Source: a virus
Virus record (IMG/VR): IMGVR_UViG_3300037502_001445
Location: 1 to 36,019 of that record
Length of the DNA: 36,019 nucleotides
Reading direction: 5' to 3' (one strand)
Part shown: in pieces, positions 14,246 to 22,671 of the stretch
Layout of the letters: every line of letters begins with the position of its first letter
Position numbering within the stretch: position 1 is the stretch's first letter
The notes under the pieces: model-generated
Databases searched by the model: none
Told to the model about the DNA's origin: nothing
The model's input: only the letters and a program-made list of their open reading frames with translations
Translations under genes and position numbers: made by a program

Positions 14246-15406
14246 ATGGCTGCACGTACATTATCCGGCAACGACATTTCCGTTTGGAAGGTCGAGCAAA
14301 CCGTAAAGGGTGAGATACCCGCCAATCCTGAATTTAACTATTTCCGACGTACTGAGGGTGCCGCGCGCAAGCAGGTTGCTTATGTGCAATCGTCAGAGGT
14401 CAAGACAAACCGGCAGGCGCGTCAAAACCTGAAAGATACCGTCACATTCCCATCCGAGTTGTCGTTTGAAATGACCAAGCAGACCATCGGAGAAATGCAG
14501 GCGGCATTCCAAAGCACTGAGTCGGTACGAACCGCAACAAGTGCAACCATCGCCTTTGATGCTACAGGCGCGAGCTCAACTGATGGCTCTTTCGCAGGCT
14601 TCGATGCAGGCGACTACATCTTTGTTAGTGGTTCAACAAGTAACGACCGAGTTTTCAAGATTACCGCCAAGACAGACAGCGACAATGTTGATTTATCGCC
14701 AGCGCCAACAACTGAAGCGGCAGGGGCATCAATCACGATTGACTCGAACCGTACAGTTACAGGTAAAACGCCGCGTTATTTTGCAATTCAAACGCGCACG
14801 GTTGACCAATCAGCCGTTGGTAACGTCGATTACCGCACGTTCTACGATTGCCAAATCAATACCGGCTCGTTCGAGATTGCGGAAAGCGGCATTGTCACAG
14901 GGGCGGCTAACTACGTTGGTGAGCAATTAAACCCCGGCTCAGCTTCAATCAGCGGCCAAACTGACGCGGCAATTGACCAATCGGCGGTCATTTCTGCTCA
15001 GTCCGGTATCGAGCAGTTTTGGGTGGACGGAACGCCGGACGATTGCATCATCAAATCTATGGGTTTTGAGCTGACCAACAACTTGCAGGAAGATAACGCG
15101 GCGGCTTGTGAAGGCGCAGAGTACGCCAACGGTGACTTGGGGCTTACAGGTTCACTTGTTGCGCGTAACCGCATTGATGACGCGAACGTATGGCGTGACC
15201 GATACGAGAACGGCACTAACTTAGAGTTGGCTGTAACCGTTGACCACGGAAACGACGAAAAAACCGTTTTTGTTGTCGAGTCGTGCAAAATTACTGAGCA
15301 CACCCGCGCCAACGGCTCAAACGCTGTGGCAAACTCAGAAATGACCTACTCAGCGGAAGAATCCAGTCGAGGTTATACGGCGGCTATCTACCGTAATTGG
15401 GTGTAA
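14246..15406 (+). CDS. Major tail tube protein
   Basis: 386 aa. MAARTLSGNDISVWKVEQTVKGEIP start, then the YVQSSEVKTNRQARQNLKDTVTFPSELSFEMTKQTIGEMQAAFQ block typical of siphophage tube proteins, a middle beta-rich insert (about residues 95-175, possibly an Ig-like or surface domain), and a C-terminal tube domain ending RGYTAAIYRNWV. It polymerises as hexameric rings around the tape measure. An intrinsic terminator follows. Confidence 0.85.
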   Translation: MAARTLSGNDISVWKVEQTVKGEIPANPEFNYFRRTEGAARKQVAYVQSSEVKTNRQARQNLKDTVTFPSELSFEMTKQTIGEMQAAFQSTESVRTATSATIAFDATGASSTDGSFAGFDAGDYIFVSGSTSNDRVFKITAKTDSDNVDLSPAPTTEAAGASITIDSNRTVTGKTPRYFAIQTRTVDQSAVGNVDYRTFYDCQINTGSFEIAESGIVTGAANYVGEQLNPGSASISGQTDAAIDQSAVISAQSGIEQFWVDGTPDDCIIKSMGFELTNNLQEDNAAACEGAEYANGDLGLTGSLVARNRIDDANVWRDRYENGTNLELAVTVDHGNDEKTVFVVESCKITEHTRANGSNAVANSEMTYSAEESSRGYTAAIYRNWV

Positions 15407-15419
15407 TTACAGGAATAAG

Positions 15420-15443
15420 AAAGGGGCTTAATGCCCCTTTTTT
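15420..15443. terminator. Convergent terminator after the tail tube gene
   Basis: AAAGGGGC, loop TTAAT, GCCCCTTT then TTT on the plus strand. On the minus strand the U-tract is weaker. It separates rightward head/tail transcription from the five-gene leftward island whose last stop codon lies in the loop. Confidence 0.85.
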
Positions 15444-15634
15444 CTATTTAAAATCTTGAACAATGCAACTATTGAGCCATTGCCCACAATGGTGAAAAAG
15501 TAAGCATACAAAAAGAACAGGATAAAAGACAATATCTCACCGCTTTCTATCGCGTTAATGTAAAAAATTAATGCCGGAACCACTGCAAAGCAAATGACAA
15601 AAAGAATAAAAACATCAGTAATAAGCCTTTTCAT
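15428..15634 (-). CDS. Small membrane protein with two hydrophobic helices, 68 aa
   Basis: MKRLITDVFILFVICFAVVPALIFYIN gives one hydrophobic segment (residues 6-28) and SFILFFLYAYFFTIVGNGSIVALF a second (about 36-60), ending in a basic tail LNRKKGH. Last gene of a leftward five-gene island inside the tail cluster. Small two-helix inner-membrane proteins in such islands can serve superinfection exclusion, but nothing here proves that. Confidence 0.7.
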   Translation of the reverse strand: MKRLITDVFILFVICFAVVPALIFYINAIESGEILSFILFFLYAYFFTIVGNGSIVALFKILNRKKGH

Positions 15635-15873
15635 TTCAATTCCTTCAGTTTAACGCCTGTCAATTCGTACATGACGTATGCGAACGTGTGAACATCAACG
15701 CGCCTTGAACATAGCCTCCTTAATTGCTTGTAAGCTACCCCTATTCGCGGCTCAATTTCCAGCATTTGAAATAAATCCTCAGCCGTAACAAAACCCTGCC
15801 GGTAAACCTGCTTTACAACTACAGGGCGTCGGTCTAGCTTGTCGAATATAAAATCAATCAGTTTGCGTATCAT
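15631..15873 (-). CDS. Hypothetical protein of leftward island, 80 aa
   Basis: MIRKLIDFIFDKLDRRPVVVKQ start, overlapping the next gene by ATGA. Basic; residues 27-75 (TAEDLFQMLEIEPRIGVAYKQLRRLCSRRVD) have a helical, possibly DNA-binding look. Not recognised. Confidence 0.65.
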   Translation of the reverse strand: MIRKLIDFIFDKLDRRPVVVKQVYRQGFVTAEDLFQMLEIEPRIGVAYKQLRRLCSRRVDVHTFAYVMYELTGVKLKELK

Positions 15874-16138
15874 TATTAACCCTCACTATGTAGCTGTTTT
15901 TCTGCATAGCCCTGTTGTGTCTGCGAAACCTGCGCTTGTCTAATTTAGGCCTGCTAGTCATAAATAGCTTTGCCGGGGTGCTTTTAATCGCCTCAAGTTT
16001 GGACTTAAAAGTTGCAATTTGGAATGGGTTTATGGGTAGTCCTAGCATTTGGTTTTTCAGCTTGTAAACCTCAAATTTTACTATCTCGTTAGCTAAAACC
16101 ATAGCCTTCATATATTGCCGCTGGTCAATCTTGTTCAT
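15854..16138 (-). CDS. Hypothetical basic protein of leftward island, 94 aa
   Basis: MNKIDQRQYMKAMVLANEIVKFEVYKLKNQML opens with a long amphipathic helix; the C-terminal half is strongly basic (SRPKLDKRRFRRHNRAMQKN). Overlaps both neighbours (14 and 20 bases). A nucleic-acid-binding or assembly role would fit the charge, but no family is recognised. Confidence 0.65.
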   Translation of the reverse strand: MNKIDQRQYMKAMVLANEIVKFEVYKLKNQMLGLPINPFQIATFKSKLEAIKSTPAKLFMTSRPKLDKRRFRRHNRAMQKNSYIVRVNNDTQTD

Positions 16139-16301
16139 CTATCGCCTCCAGTTTCCGCTTAACTCCCAAGCACACAATTTCAAATAGTGCTGCTTTGTTT
16201 TTATGCCAGTTAATTAGCGTCTGAATGCTAACCCCGCTAAGTCGGCTTAACTCAGCGAGGCTATCAAGCCCCGCTTTTTTTGCTTGTTGTGATGGGGTCA
16301 T
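16125..16301 (-). CDS. Small helix-turn-helix protein, 58 aa
   Basis: Starts MTPSQQAKKAGLDSLAELS at 16301 with AAGGAG 8 bases before. Residues 9-37 (AGLDSLAELSRLSGVSIQTLINWHKNK) are a clear XRE-type helix-turn-helix, a type widespread as tiny putative regulators in phages. It may control the divergent promoters upstream of the island. Its start overlaps the stop of the preceding leftward gene by 4 bases. Confidence 0.75.
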   Translation of the reverse strand: MTPSQQAKKAGLDSLAELSRLSGVSIQTLINWHKNKAALFEIVCLGVKRKLEAIDEQD

Positions 16302-16453
16302 GTTAGCTCCTTTATATCGTATGAGTTGAAGATGTAAATGCCAGCGCTCATATCTTGGCTTTCTAGCTCTAAAAGGTAAGCTAAAGCCTTTTCCTTGCTG
16401 TCAAAGCTACCGCTCAATACGCGGCCGCTTTTTGCCGATGTCACATAATACAT
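16298..16453 (-). CDS. Hypothetical protein, first gene of leftward island, 51 aa
   Basis: MYYVTSAKSGRVLSGSFDSKEKALAYLLELES start at 16453 with a strong AAAGGAG. Beta-beta-alpha arrangement (YYVTS.SGRVLSGSF, then a helix), common in tiny phage proteins. The stop overlaps the HTH gene by ATGA. Function unknown. Confidence 0.7.
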   Translation of the reverse strand: MYYVTSAKSGRVLSGSFDSKEKALAYLLELESQDMSAGIYIFNSYDIKELT

Positions 16454-16558
16454 AAAAACTCCTTTATTTTATTGCTTCCAAGTATGCTTTTTTGCTAATG
16501 CGTAGGCAGAATCTAATCCAAAATGACTGGGCGTCCTTTTCGCATTAACTTGATAAAA

Positions 16559-16586
16559 AGTATATCAAACTATTGTAGTATTACAA
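16559..16586 (-). promoter_or_regulatory. Promoter of the leftward island
   Basis: On the minus strand TTGTAA (16586-16581), 16-base spacer, TATACT (16564-16559). The surrounding 16540-16625 region is strongly A+T rich. Confidence 0.55.
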
Positions 16587-16612
16587 GTATTTTAGTAATT
16601 ATTTTAGATTAT

Positions 16613-16640
16613 TTGTAACCTGCCATATGTGTAGTAAACT
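16613..16640 (+). promoter_or_regulatory. Promoter for tail chaperone and downstream tail genes
   Basis: TTGTAA (16613-16618), 16-base spacer, TAAACT (16635-16640); the ribosome site AAAGGAG follows before ATG 16665. The same -35 hexamer and spacing appear in the opposing promoter of the leftward island. Confidence 0.5.
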
Positions 16641-16664
16641 CAACGCAAACAAAGGAGATTAAAA

Positions 16665-17177
16665 ATGACATCACCGCTAGAGCTATTCAGAGAAGACAAA
16701 GACAAGCAAGAAAACGGCTCCCCCTGCTACGTGGGCGACATGACGTTTTACATCAAGCGCAACGGTACGCCTGAATCGAAAAAGCAGATGGCTGATATAC
16801 GCGAAACGCTGTACGGCCTGCATCCGAGCCCCAAAGAAATTGACGAATGGCGCATATGGGCGCATTGGCTGGCAGAGTACGGCGTGACCCATTGGGAAAT
16901 CATGCAAGAAACCGACGAGGGCGAGAAACCGTTAGAGTTTAGTCGGAGGGCGGCGCGTGACGTGTTTCTGAATGACGAGTACCGTTTGAGCCTTGTGCCG
17001 CACCTCGCTAACTTCTGTCTGAGCTACGAGAACTACCTATTTGACCAAGCGCAAGAGGACGCCGAAGCCGTAAAAAAGCCGTCAACTTCTACAGCGACTT
17101 CACCTCCGCAGACGAAGCGCGACGAGAGCTCAAAATCCTCTACCCCGAAAAAACGGAAGCCGAAATCGAAGAAATGA
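16665..17177 (+). CDS. Tail assembly chaperone G
   Basis: 170 aa. Acidic N-terminal domain with Trp-rich core (KEIDEWRIWAHWLAEYGVTHWEIMQ) and a low-complexity Ser/Thr/Pro/Lys tail, placed right before the tape measure gene: the lambda gpG position. At codons 136-138 (GTA AAA AAG) it carries a frameshift site; ribosomes that slip enter the T frame. Such proteins coat the tape measure during tail assembly and are absent from the finished virion. Confidence 0.82.
   Translation: MTSPLELFREDKDKQENGSPCYVGDMTFYIKRNGTPESKKQMADIRETLYGLHPSPKEIDEWRIWAHWLAEYGVTHWEIMQETDEGEKPLEFSRRAARDVFLNDEYRLSLVPHLANFCLSYENYLFDQAQEDAEAVKKPSTSTATSPPQTKRDESSKSSTPKKRKPKSKK
17072..17078 (+). other. Programmed -1 frameshift site A AAA AAG (G to GT)
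   Basis: The heptamer A AAA AAG lies in the zero frame of the G gene (codons GTA AAA AAG). A -1 slip continues as GCC GTC AAC TTC from 17078 without a stop through the ORF ending at 17416, giving a GT fusion of about 250 residues. This heptamer is the same as in E. coli dnaX. Frame geometry is read directly; frameshifting efficiency is not known. Confidence 0.88.
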
Positions 17178-17416
17178 TACCGAAGCTGAACGGCAGGCAA
17201 CAGGAGCTTCTTTACTTTTTCAACCGGCTTTCACGGCAACGCGATTACATGGGCGAAACTAAGCCAGTGCCGAAAGCGCTAAAGCTGCATGAAATTCGCG
17301 CAGAATTGCCCTATACTACTTACAATCCTGAGTGGTTCGTTTGGTGCATTGAGCAGATAGACATGCAATGGCTAAATGATAAATATGACGAGATAAGGCG
17401 GCGTAATGGCAACTGA
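17174..17416 (+). CDS. Tail assembly chaperone T domain (expressed as GT fusion)
   Basis: An ATG at 17174 overlaps the G stop, but the frame is open upstream to at least 17078, where the -1 frameshift from G joins it; the added stretch NFYSDFTSADEARRELKILYP is protein-like. The domain (LNGRQQELLYFFNRLSRQRDYMGE..YNPEWFVWCIEQIDMQWLNDKYDEIRRR) is the T part that contacts tail tube and tape measure. Its end overlaps the tape measure start by 11 bases. Independent translation from ATG 17174 is possible but less expected. Confidence 0.8.
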   Translation: MIPKLNGRQQELLYFFNRLSRQRDYMGETKPVPKALKLHEIRAELPYTTYNPEWFVWCIEQIDMQWLNDKYDEIRRRNGN

Positions 17417-19532
17417 AAAACGAATTAAGATAGTCGTTGACTCTAAGAACGCAAAACGTGATGTTGACGACTTAGATAATTCAATGCGCGGCCTCGGTGG
17501 AACGGCTGACCGCACAACTAGCGGACTCAGTACATTATCCCGCGTTGCCACCGCTGTTATCTCTGCCGTAGCTGTTCAGCGTGTCGTCGCATATGCCGAC
17601 GCATTCAGCGAATTACAAACACAGCTTAAACTTGTTACCGATTCATCAGCAGAGCTTAACCGAACCACACAAACGCTTCTCAAGCTGTCAAATGAAACCG
17701 CTAGTAGCCTAGATGGCACGGTCGGTATTTACACTAAGCTGACACGCGCTACGGAGCAATTAGAAGCATCAGAAGAAGAAATTCTAGCCGTTACCCGTGC
17801 CATCAACCAATCATTCGTCATCTCAGGCGCATCAGCAGAAGAGGCGGCCAACGCTATCCGTCAGTTAAATCAGGGTCTAGCATCAGGTGTATTGCGCGGC
17901 GAAGAATTTAACGCAATCAACGAAAACGCAGACCGACTAGCTCGCGCGCTTGCTGACTCTCTAGGTGTTACTCGTGGCGAACTGAGAGCATTGGCCGCAG
18001 AGGGTGTGTTAACTACTGAAACTGTATTTAACGCGCTGAAAGGACAGGCTGATGCTATCAATGACGAATACGGACAGGTGGATTTAACGGTCGGGCGAGC
18101 ATTCAGTAATCTTAATGACTCGTTGACAGTGGCGGTTGGTCGATTTGACCAAGCTACGGGGGCGTCAGGAGCTTTCGCGCAAGGCATAGATAGAATATCT
18201 GACGCGATCAATGACGCAGACTTTAAGTCTTTTGGAGAAGATGTTGCTGAGCAGTGGGATTTGGCTTATGAAGGTTTGATACGCTACCTGCCACTTGTTG
18301 CGCTCGCTGAGAAAGTGAACGAGGCTTATGCAAATTCGGCAGATGATAATAACGACACCGTAAACGAGGGTTTGCGTGAAACAATACGCCTTTACGGGCA
18401 GCTCGCACAAGTTACCGGCATGGCATCACCAAGGCCAGTACGAGTTGACCAAGACGGCGCAAGTCAATCCACCGGAGTTTTGCGCTCCGATGCTGGTGCG
18501 GCAAATGAGTTTGCAACAGAAGGAACAACAGAAGTTCCCGGTATCAACCCGAAAGGAGGCGCTACGGGCGAGGCGGCTTTAATCCTGTTACGCAACCAAG
18601 CGGCGGAGGACGCAGCCAGAGCGCGTGAAGAACTAGAGCGGCAGAACCAAGCGATACTGTCAGAGCAGTTCGTGCAATCCGAGCAAATGCGCACAGAGCA
18701 ACTACAAAACGAATTAGCGCGGCGATTAGAAGTGCAACGCGCCTATGAAGAAACGAGCTTTGGAGATGACGCAACATTCTATGAGCGCAGACTTGCTGAA
18801 AACCAGTTCCGCAAAGAAGAGCAGCTGGCAATGCTTGAGGAAGAGCGTCAAAACGAGATTGCTCAACAACAACTGCGACGCGAAAGAATTATTGAAAATG
18901 AGAGGTTAACATCAGAAGCGCGGCAGGAGGCGCTGGCCGAAATCCGCGAACAAGAGCTAACGCAACAGCAGATATTTGAAGATAAAAAGACAAGGATTGA
19001 GCAGGAAGCGGCGCAAACAAGAACTGAGATTAAGAAAGCTGAGGAACAGGCCAAGCTACAAGCAACGCTGGGCGCGGCTAGTGATATTATCGGCGCCATC
19101 GGCGCTATCGGCAAAAACTCAGTAAAAGTTCAAAAGGCAGTTGCAATAGCTCAGGCTGGCATATCTATCGCGTCCGGCATCGCAAGAGCCCAAGAGCTTG
19201 GGTTTCCTGCTAACATCGCAGAGGCGGCGCGTGTAGCGGCTGTTGGCGCAAAAGCATTTTCAGCTATCAGGTCGGCAGAAGTTGGCGGCAGTCCAGCCAA
19301 CCCGCAGTCAGTCGCAAGCGGCTCAGGTGGTGCCGCATCAGTTAGCGCATCAACGCCAATCAGGACGCAAGAACCACCAAGTCAATCATCAGTGTTTGAG
19401 ATTAAAGGCTTCTCCGAGCTTGCTCAGCGCTTATCAGAGTTTGACCCTGGCGAGCCATTACCGGCAGAGATTGCACAGCGTTTAGCTATCAGCATTGAAA
19501 GTATCAGAACATTAGAGGGCGGTAGCGCATGA
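17406..19532 (+). CDS. Tape measure protein
   Basis: 708 aa. The N-terminal tape-measure domain (about residues 50-250) has LSNETASSLDGTVGIYTKLTRA, VISGASAEEAANAIRQLNQGLASGVLRGEEFNAINENADRL-type sequence as in lambda-like tape measures. Then follow a hydrophobic segment, a long coiled coil (about 395-560, many EERQNE/AEIREQE repeats) and a Gly/Ala-rich end. By the usual relation of about 0.15 nm per residue, the tail would be near 105 nm. It determines tail length and helps DNA ejection. Confidence 0.92.
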   Translation: MATEKRIKIVVDSKNAKRDVDDLDNSMRGLGGTADRTTSGLSTLSRVATAVISAVAVQRVVAYADAFSELQTQLKLVTDSSAELNRTTQTLLKLSNETASSLDGTVGIYTKLTRATEQLEASEEEILAVTRAINQSFVISGASAEEAANAIRQLNQGLASGVLRGEEFNAINENADRLARALADSLGVTRGELRALAAEGVLTTETVFNALKGQADAINDEYGQVDLTVGRAFSNLNDSLTVAVGRFDQATGASGAFAQGIDRISDAINDADFKSFGEDVAEQWDLAYEGLIRYLPLVALAEKVNEAYANSADDNNDTVNEGLRETIRLYGQLAQVTGMASPRPVRVDQDGASQSTGVLRSDAGAANEFATEGTTEVPGINPKGGATGEAALILLRNQAAEDAARAREELERQNQAILSEQFVQSEQMRTEQLQNELARRLEVQRAYEETSFGDDATFYERRLAENQFRKEEQLAMLEEERQNEIAQQQLRRERIIENERLTSEARQEALAEIREQELTQQQIFEDKKTRIEQEAAQTRTEIKKAEEQAKLQATLGAASDIIGAIGAIGKNSVKVQKAVAIAQAGISIASGIARAQELGFPANIAEAARVAAVGAKAFSAIRSAEVGGSPANPQSVASGSGGAASVSASTPIRTQEPPSQSSVFEIKGFSELAQRLSEFDPGEPLPAEIAQRLAISIESIRTLEGGSA

Positions 19533-20329
19533 CAAATTTAGTTTCAGTCGCGGCAAGTAGCGTATTACAGCTAAAGAAAGAGCCGCGGCTCGCATATCTT
19601 AATTTTGCCAAAACAGCGGCAAACATTACAGCTAGTCATGACGCGTCAAGCGTTGCGGCGCTTTATGACGATATGACTACAGTTAAATGGCGTCCGGGCG
19701 TTAGCGGCGTTTCATACGTTCAGTTTGAGTCAACTCTATTTGCTAACGGTGTTGGTCAAAATCTGCCAACGTACGACTATGCCGCGGTTGTTGGATGCAA
19801 TTGGGCTACCGCTGGCGCATCAATCATCGTTAAAGACGAGAACGACACTATTGTCGGTCAAGTTACGGGGTTACGAGATAATCAGCCTGCCTTCATGGTG
19901 TTTGAGTCTCGCACAAGCGGCGCGTTGCGGTTCGAGTTTACAGCAAGCAACGCTTCGTTAGAGGTTGGTGAAATATATTACGGCAAGACAACCGAGCTAC
20001 CGCGTAACGTGTCAGTCGGGTATCAGCCCGGGCGCTGGACGACTAACGACATCATCACCACGGGGCGCACAGAGTCAAATCAATTTAGCAATTCGACTAT
20101 ACGCGCTCGCGGCACCACAGAACGCTTTAGTATCAACTATGTTCCGCTTTCATTTATGGAAGTTCAGTACGTTAACTTCATTAACGATGCAAAAGGTCTA
20201 CCGGTGTTCTTTCTGTGGAATCAGAACGAGCGCAGTCACGCTGTTTACGGCTATTGGGATGCAAGCCCGCCGCGCTTTACATCAAGCCTTTACAGCAGTA
20301 TTGATTTGACTATACGGGGTGTCGCTTGA
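19529..20329 (+). CDS. Distal tail / minor tail protein
   Basis: 266 aa, overlapping the tape measure gene by ATGA. Beta-rich throughout, with WRPGVSGVSYVQFES, VGYQPGRWTTNDIITTGRTESNQFSNS and NYVPLSFMEVQYVNFINDAKGLPVFFLWN, patterns of tail-tip proteins that attach the hub to the tube. It overlaps the next gene by 4 bases (TTGA). Exact family not assigned. Confidence 0.7.
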   Translation: MTNLVSVAASSVLQLKKEPRLAYLNFAKTAANITASHDASSVAALYDDMTTVKWRPGVSGVSYVQFESTLFANGVGQNLPTYDYAAVVGCNWATAGASIIVKDENDTIVGQVTGLRDNQPAFMVFESRTSGALRFEFTASNASLEVGEIYYGKTTELPRNVSVGYQPGRWTTNDIITTGRTESNQFSNSTIRARGTTERFSINYVPLSFMEVQYVNFINDAKGLPVFFLWNQNERSHAVYGYWDASPPRFTSSLYSSIDLTIRGVA

Positions 20330-22671
20330 GCTACGTAACAAAAAAAACGCAATCGCAAAGACAGGCGTTCACGCTCATTGAAATAGACGTCGATATTAAC
20401 GACCCGGCGCTTGATGCTGAATTTGCGCAAGACCCGAACAGCTACGGAACCCCGCGCACAACAGACGATATACGCGCTTATACCGGCGTTGACTTTCGCA
20501 CATACCGATTCAGCGACCAACAGCTTTTTGGCATAGACCACTTTACCGGCCTTGATTCAGTTAACACGACCACACCTAAAGTTGAGCCAGGAAAATCAAT
20601 CGGCTTTCGCGCGAGCGCATCAATCAAGCTACAAGACTTTATCGACAATGACGTTTTCAGCCTTCCCCCGCCATATGACGACAGAAGAACTACGGGCGCG
20701 TTTTGGCCTAAATTCATAGCTCGAAACTACCTTAAAAACCGGAAGTGCCGAGTCATCCGAGGCTACGACCCGTTTAACTTTGACTTGGCTAACTGTCAGG
20801 TCGAAAACTACATCATCGATGAAGAACCGAGAATCGACATAAAAGGCAACGTAACGCTTAAATTGGTTGACCCTTTGAAACTGACCAACGGAGTTAATGC
20901 GAAGGCTCCTGCGGTTTCTCAGGGTGTTCTAGCGTCAGACTTAAACGATAGCGCGACAACGCTTGATTATACATCGACCGTTGCGGACGAATACGGAGCT
21001 GTTGGCGCAACCGGCGTTATTGCTTTATCGAAAGAAGTTATGACGTATGAAGTGCTAACCGCAGGAACATCGGGACAATTGCAAGTCGTGCGCGGAGCAT
21101 TCAAGTCAGAGCAACAAACGCACGATGCAGGCGACACGATTCAAAAATGCTTGTTCTATGATGACACAAACATCATGGATATTTTCGATGACTTGATACG
21201 CAACAATACCGAGATTGATAACGCCTACATCACGACGACTAAATGGAATGCGTTAAAAACCGGCGAGCTGGCAAACTTTAACCTGACTAACATCATCACC
21301 AAGCCGACAGAAGTTAAAAAGCTGCTGAATCAGTTGATACAGATTAGCGGCGCTTCCATGTACTTTGATGTTATAACTGAAACTATTGAAGTGGTGCCAA
21401 CGCCGAATTTTGATAGCCCGGTCATCAGCTACAACGAAACATCGCACATTGAACAAGATTCGATTAGCGTGAAGCCAGCAGACGACAAATTGATAACTCG
21501 CCAGATCATCTACTGGGATAAGCGAAACCCGACCGAGGGCGACGACGAAAACAACTTTGCAAAACGCTTTGCGGTTATTGATGCAAGCGTCGAGGCGGGG
21601 GCCAACATCGGCGTTCAGTCTAGCGGTGACGATATTAAATCATCGTGGCTAGTCAATGACGTTGAAGACAACCAGATTGCAACCAGTATTGTTCAGCGCA
21701 ACGTCCAGCGCTTTAACTCAATACCGCGAGAAATAGAATTTACTGTTGACTCGCGCTGGGTTGGAGAGCTTGAGAACGGCAACCGTATGTGGCTTGGCTC
21801 GGTATTCGAAGTTGCGGTGACGAACGAAGTCAATCCCGACGGCACTAAAAGAACGGTTACAGCGCAGTGTGTAGAGATTAAACGCGACCGCGACGATGAT
21901 AAATGGAAAATAAAAGGGCTGACGTACAACGCTAACGTGGCGGCTAATGTCGATTACTACGTCGAAGGCGAGAAATTGGATTACATTCTGGCCGATGACC
22001 CTGATTTTGCGCCTATATTGACAGCAGGCGGTGCGAGAGAATACGTCGTTGTTATTACTAATTCTGCAACGATTGGCTCAACATCCGTCAGCAACGCATC
22101 ATTCCGACAGGGTACATTTCCATCCGGCGCTACGCTTAAACTTACCCATCAGGGCAAGGTTCTGGGTAAGGGCGGCAAAGGCGGCAAAGGCGGTGATATT
22201 TCCAATGTTGGCGGGTGTCAGGCTGGCTCAGGTTTTGACGGCCAGGACGGCGGCGATGCGTTCGAATTTACAACTGATGTGGTGCTGGATAACCTGCTTG
22301 GCTTGATTGGCGCTGGCGGCGGTGGCGGTGCTGGCTCCGATGCTCAATGCTTTACTGACACCAGTGGTGAGGCAGGCTCGGGCGGTGGTGGCGGGCAAGG
22401 CTTTCAAGGTGGCGCAGGAGGTGCCGCGGGCGCGGCTTTAGACCCTCAATATACTGAGGGTGTTAGCGGCCAGTCTGGCACCAGAAACTACGCAGGAGAT
22501 GGCGGAACATCGAACGCCGGAGATGGCGGCACGCTTGGACAGGACGGTCAATCAGCATTTGTGGGAATCAGTCAAGGCGGCTCCGCTGGTCGTGCTATAC
22601 TTACTAACGGAAACACAGTTACAATTACTGCTGGCGACAACGCCGAGCAAATTAAAGGGGATATAGTCTAA
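20326..22671 (+). CDS. Tail hub protein with C-terminal glycine-rich adhesin-like domain
   Basis: 781 aa from a TTG start overlapping the upstream stop. Residues 1-200 and 280-560 look like a baseplate hub/tail-tip core (VRGYDPFNFDLANCQVENYIIDEEPRIDIKGNVTLKLVDPLKL; NRMWLGSVFEVAVTN). From about residue 608 to 765 the sequence becomes Gly-rich (GKGGKGGKGGD, GAGGGGGAGSDA, GSGGGGGQGFQGG), as in T4 gp38-type receptor-recognition adhesins with polyglycine helices. So host receptor binding is likely carried by this tip. The start codon is unusual but supported by the tight overlap. Confidence 0.8.
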   Translation: MSYVTKKTQSQRQAFTLIEIDVDINDPALDAEFAQDPNSYGTPRTTDDIRAYTGVDFRTYRFSDQQLFGIDHFTGLDSVNTTTPKVEPGKSIGFRASASIKLQDFIDNDVFSLPPPYDDRRTTGAFWPKFIARNYLKNRKCRVIRGYDPFNFDLANCQVENYIIDEEPRIDIKGNVTLKLVDPLKLTNGVNAKAPAVSQGVLASDLNDSATTLDYTSTVADEYGAVGATGVIALSKEVMTYEVLTAGTSGQLQVVRGAFKSEQQTHDAGDTIQKCLFYDDTNIMDIFDDLIRNNTEIDNAYITTTKWNALKTGELANFNLTNIITKPTEVKKLLNQLIQISGASMYFDVITETIEVVPTPNFDSPVISYNETSHIEQDSISVKPADDKLITRQIIYWDKRNPTEGDDENNFAKRFAVIDASVEAGANIGVQSSGDDIKSSWLVNDVEDNQIATSIVQRNVQRFNSIPREIEFTVDSRWVGELENGNRMWLGSVFEVAVTNEVNPDGTKRTVTAQCVEIKRDRDDDKWKIKGLTYNANVAANVDYYVEGEKLDYILADDPDFAPILTAGGAREYVVVITNSATIGSTSVSNASFRQGTFPSGATLKLTHQGKVLGKGGKGGKGGDISNVGGCQAGSGFDGQDGGDAFEFTTDVVLDNLLGLIGAGGGGGAGSDAQCFTDTSGEAGSGGGGGQGFQGGAGGAAGAALDPQYTEGVSGQSGTRNYAGDGGTSNAGDGGTLGQDGQSAFVGISQGGSAGRAILTNGNTVTITAGDNAEQIKGDIV

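Noticed and set aside
16474-16590. Sixth leftward gene upstream of 16453
   Set aside because: Open frames there have protein-like pieces but no usable start codon with a ribosome site; the stretch overlaps the promoter region.
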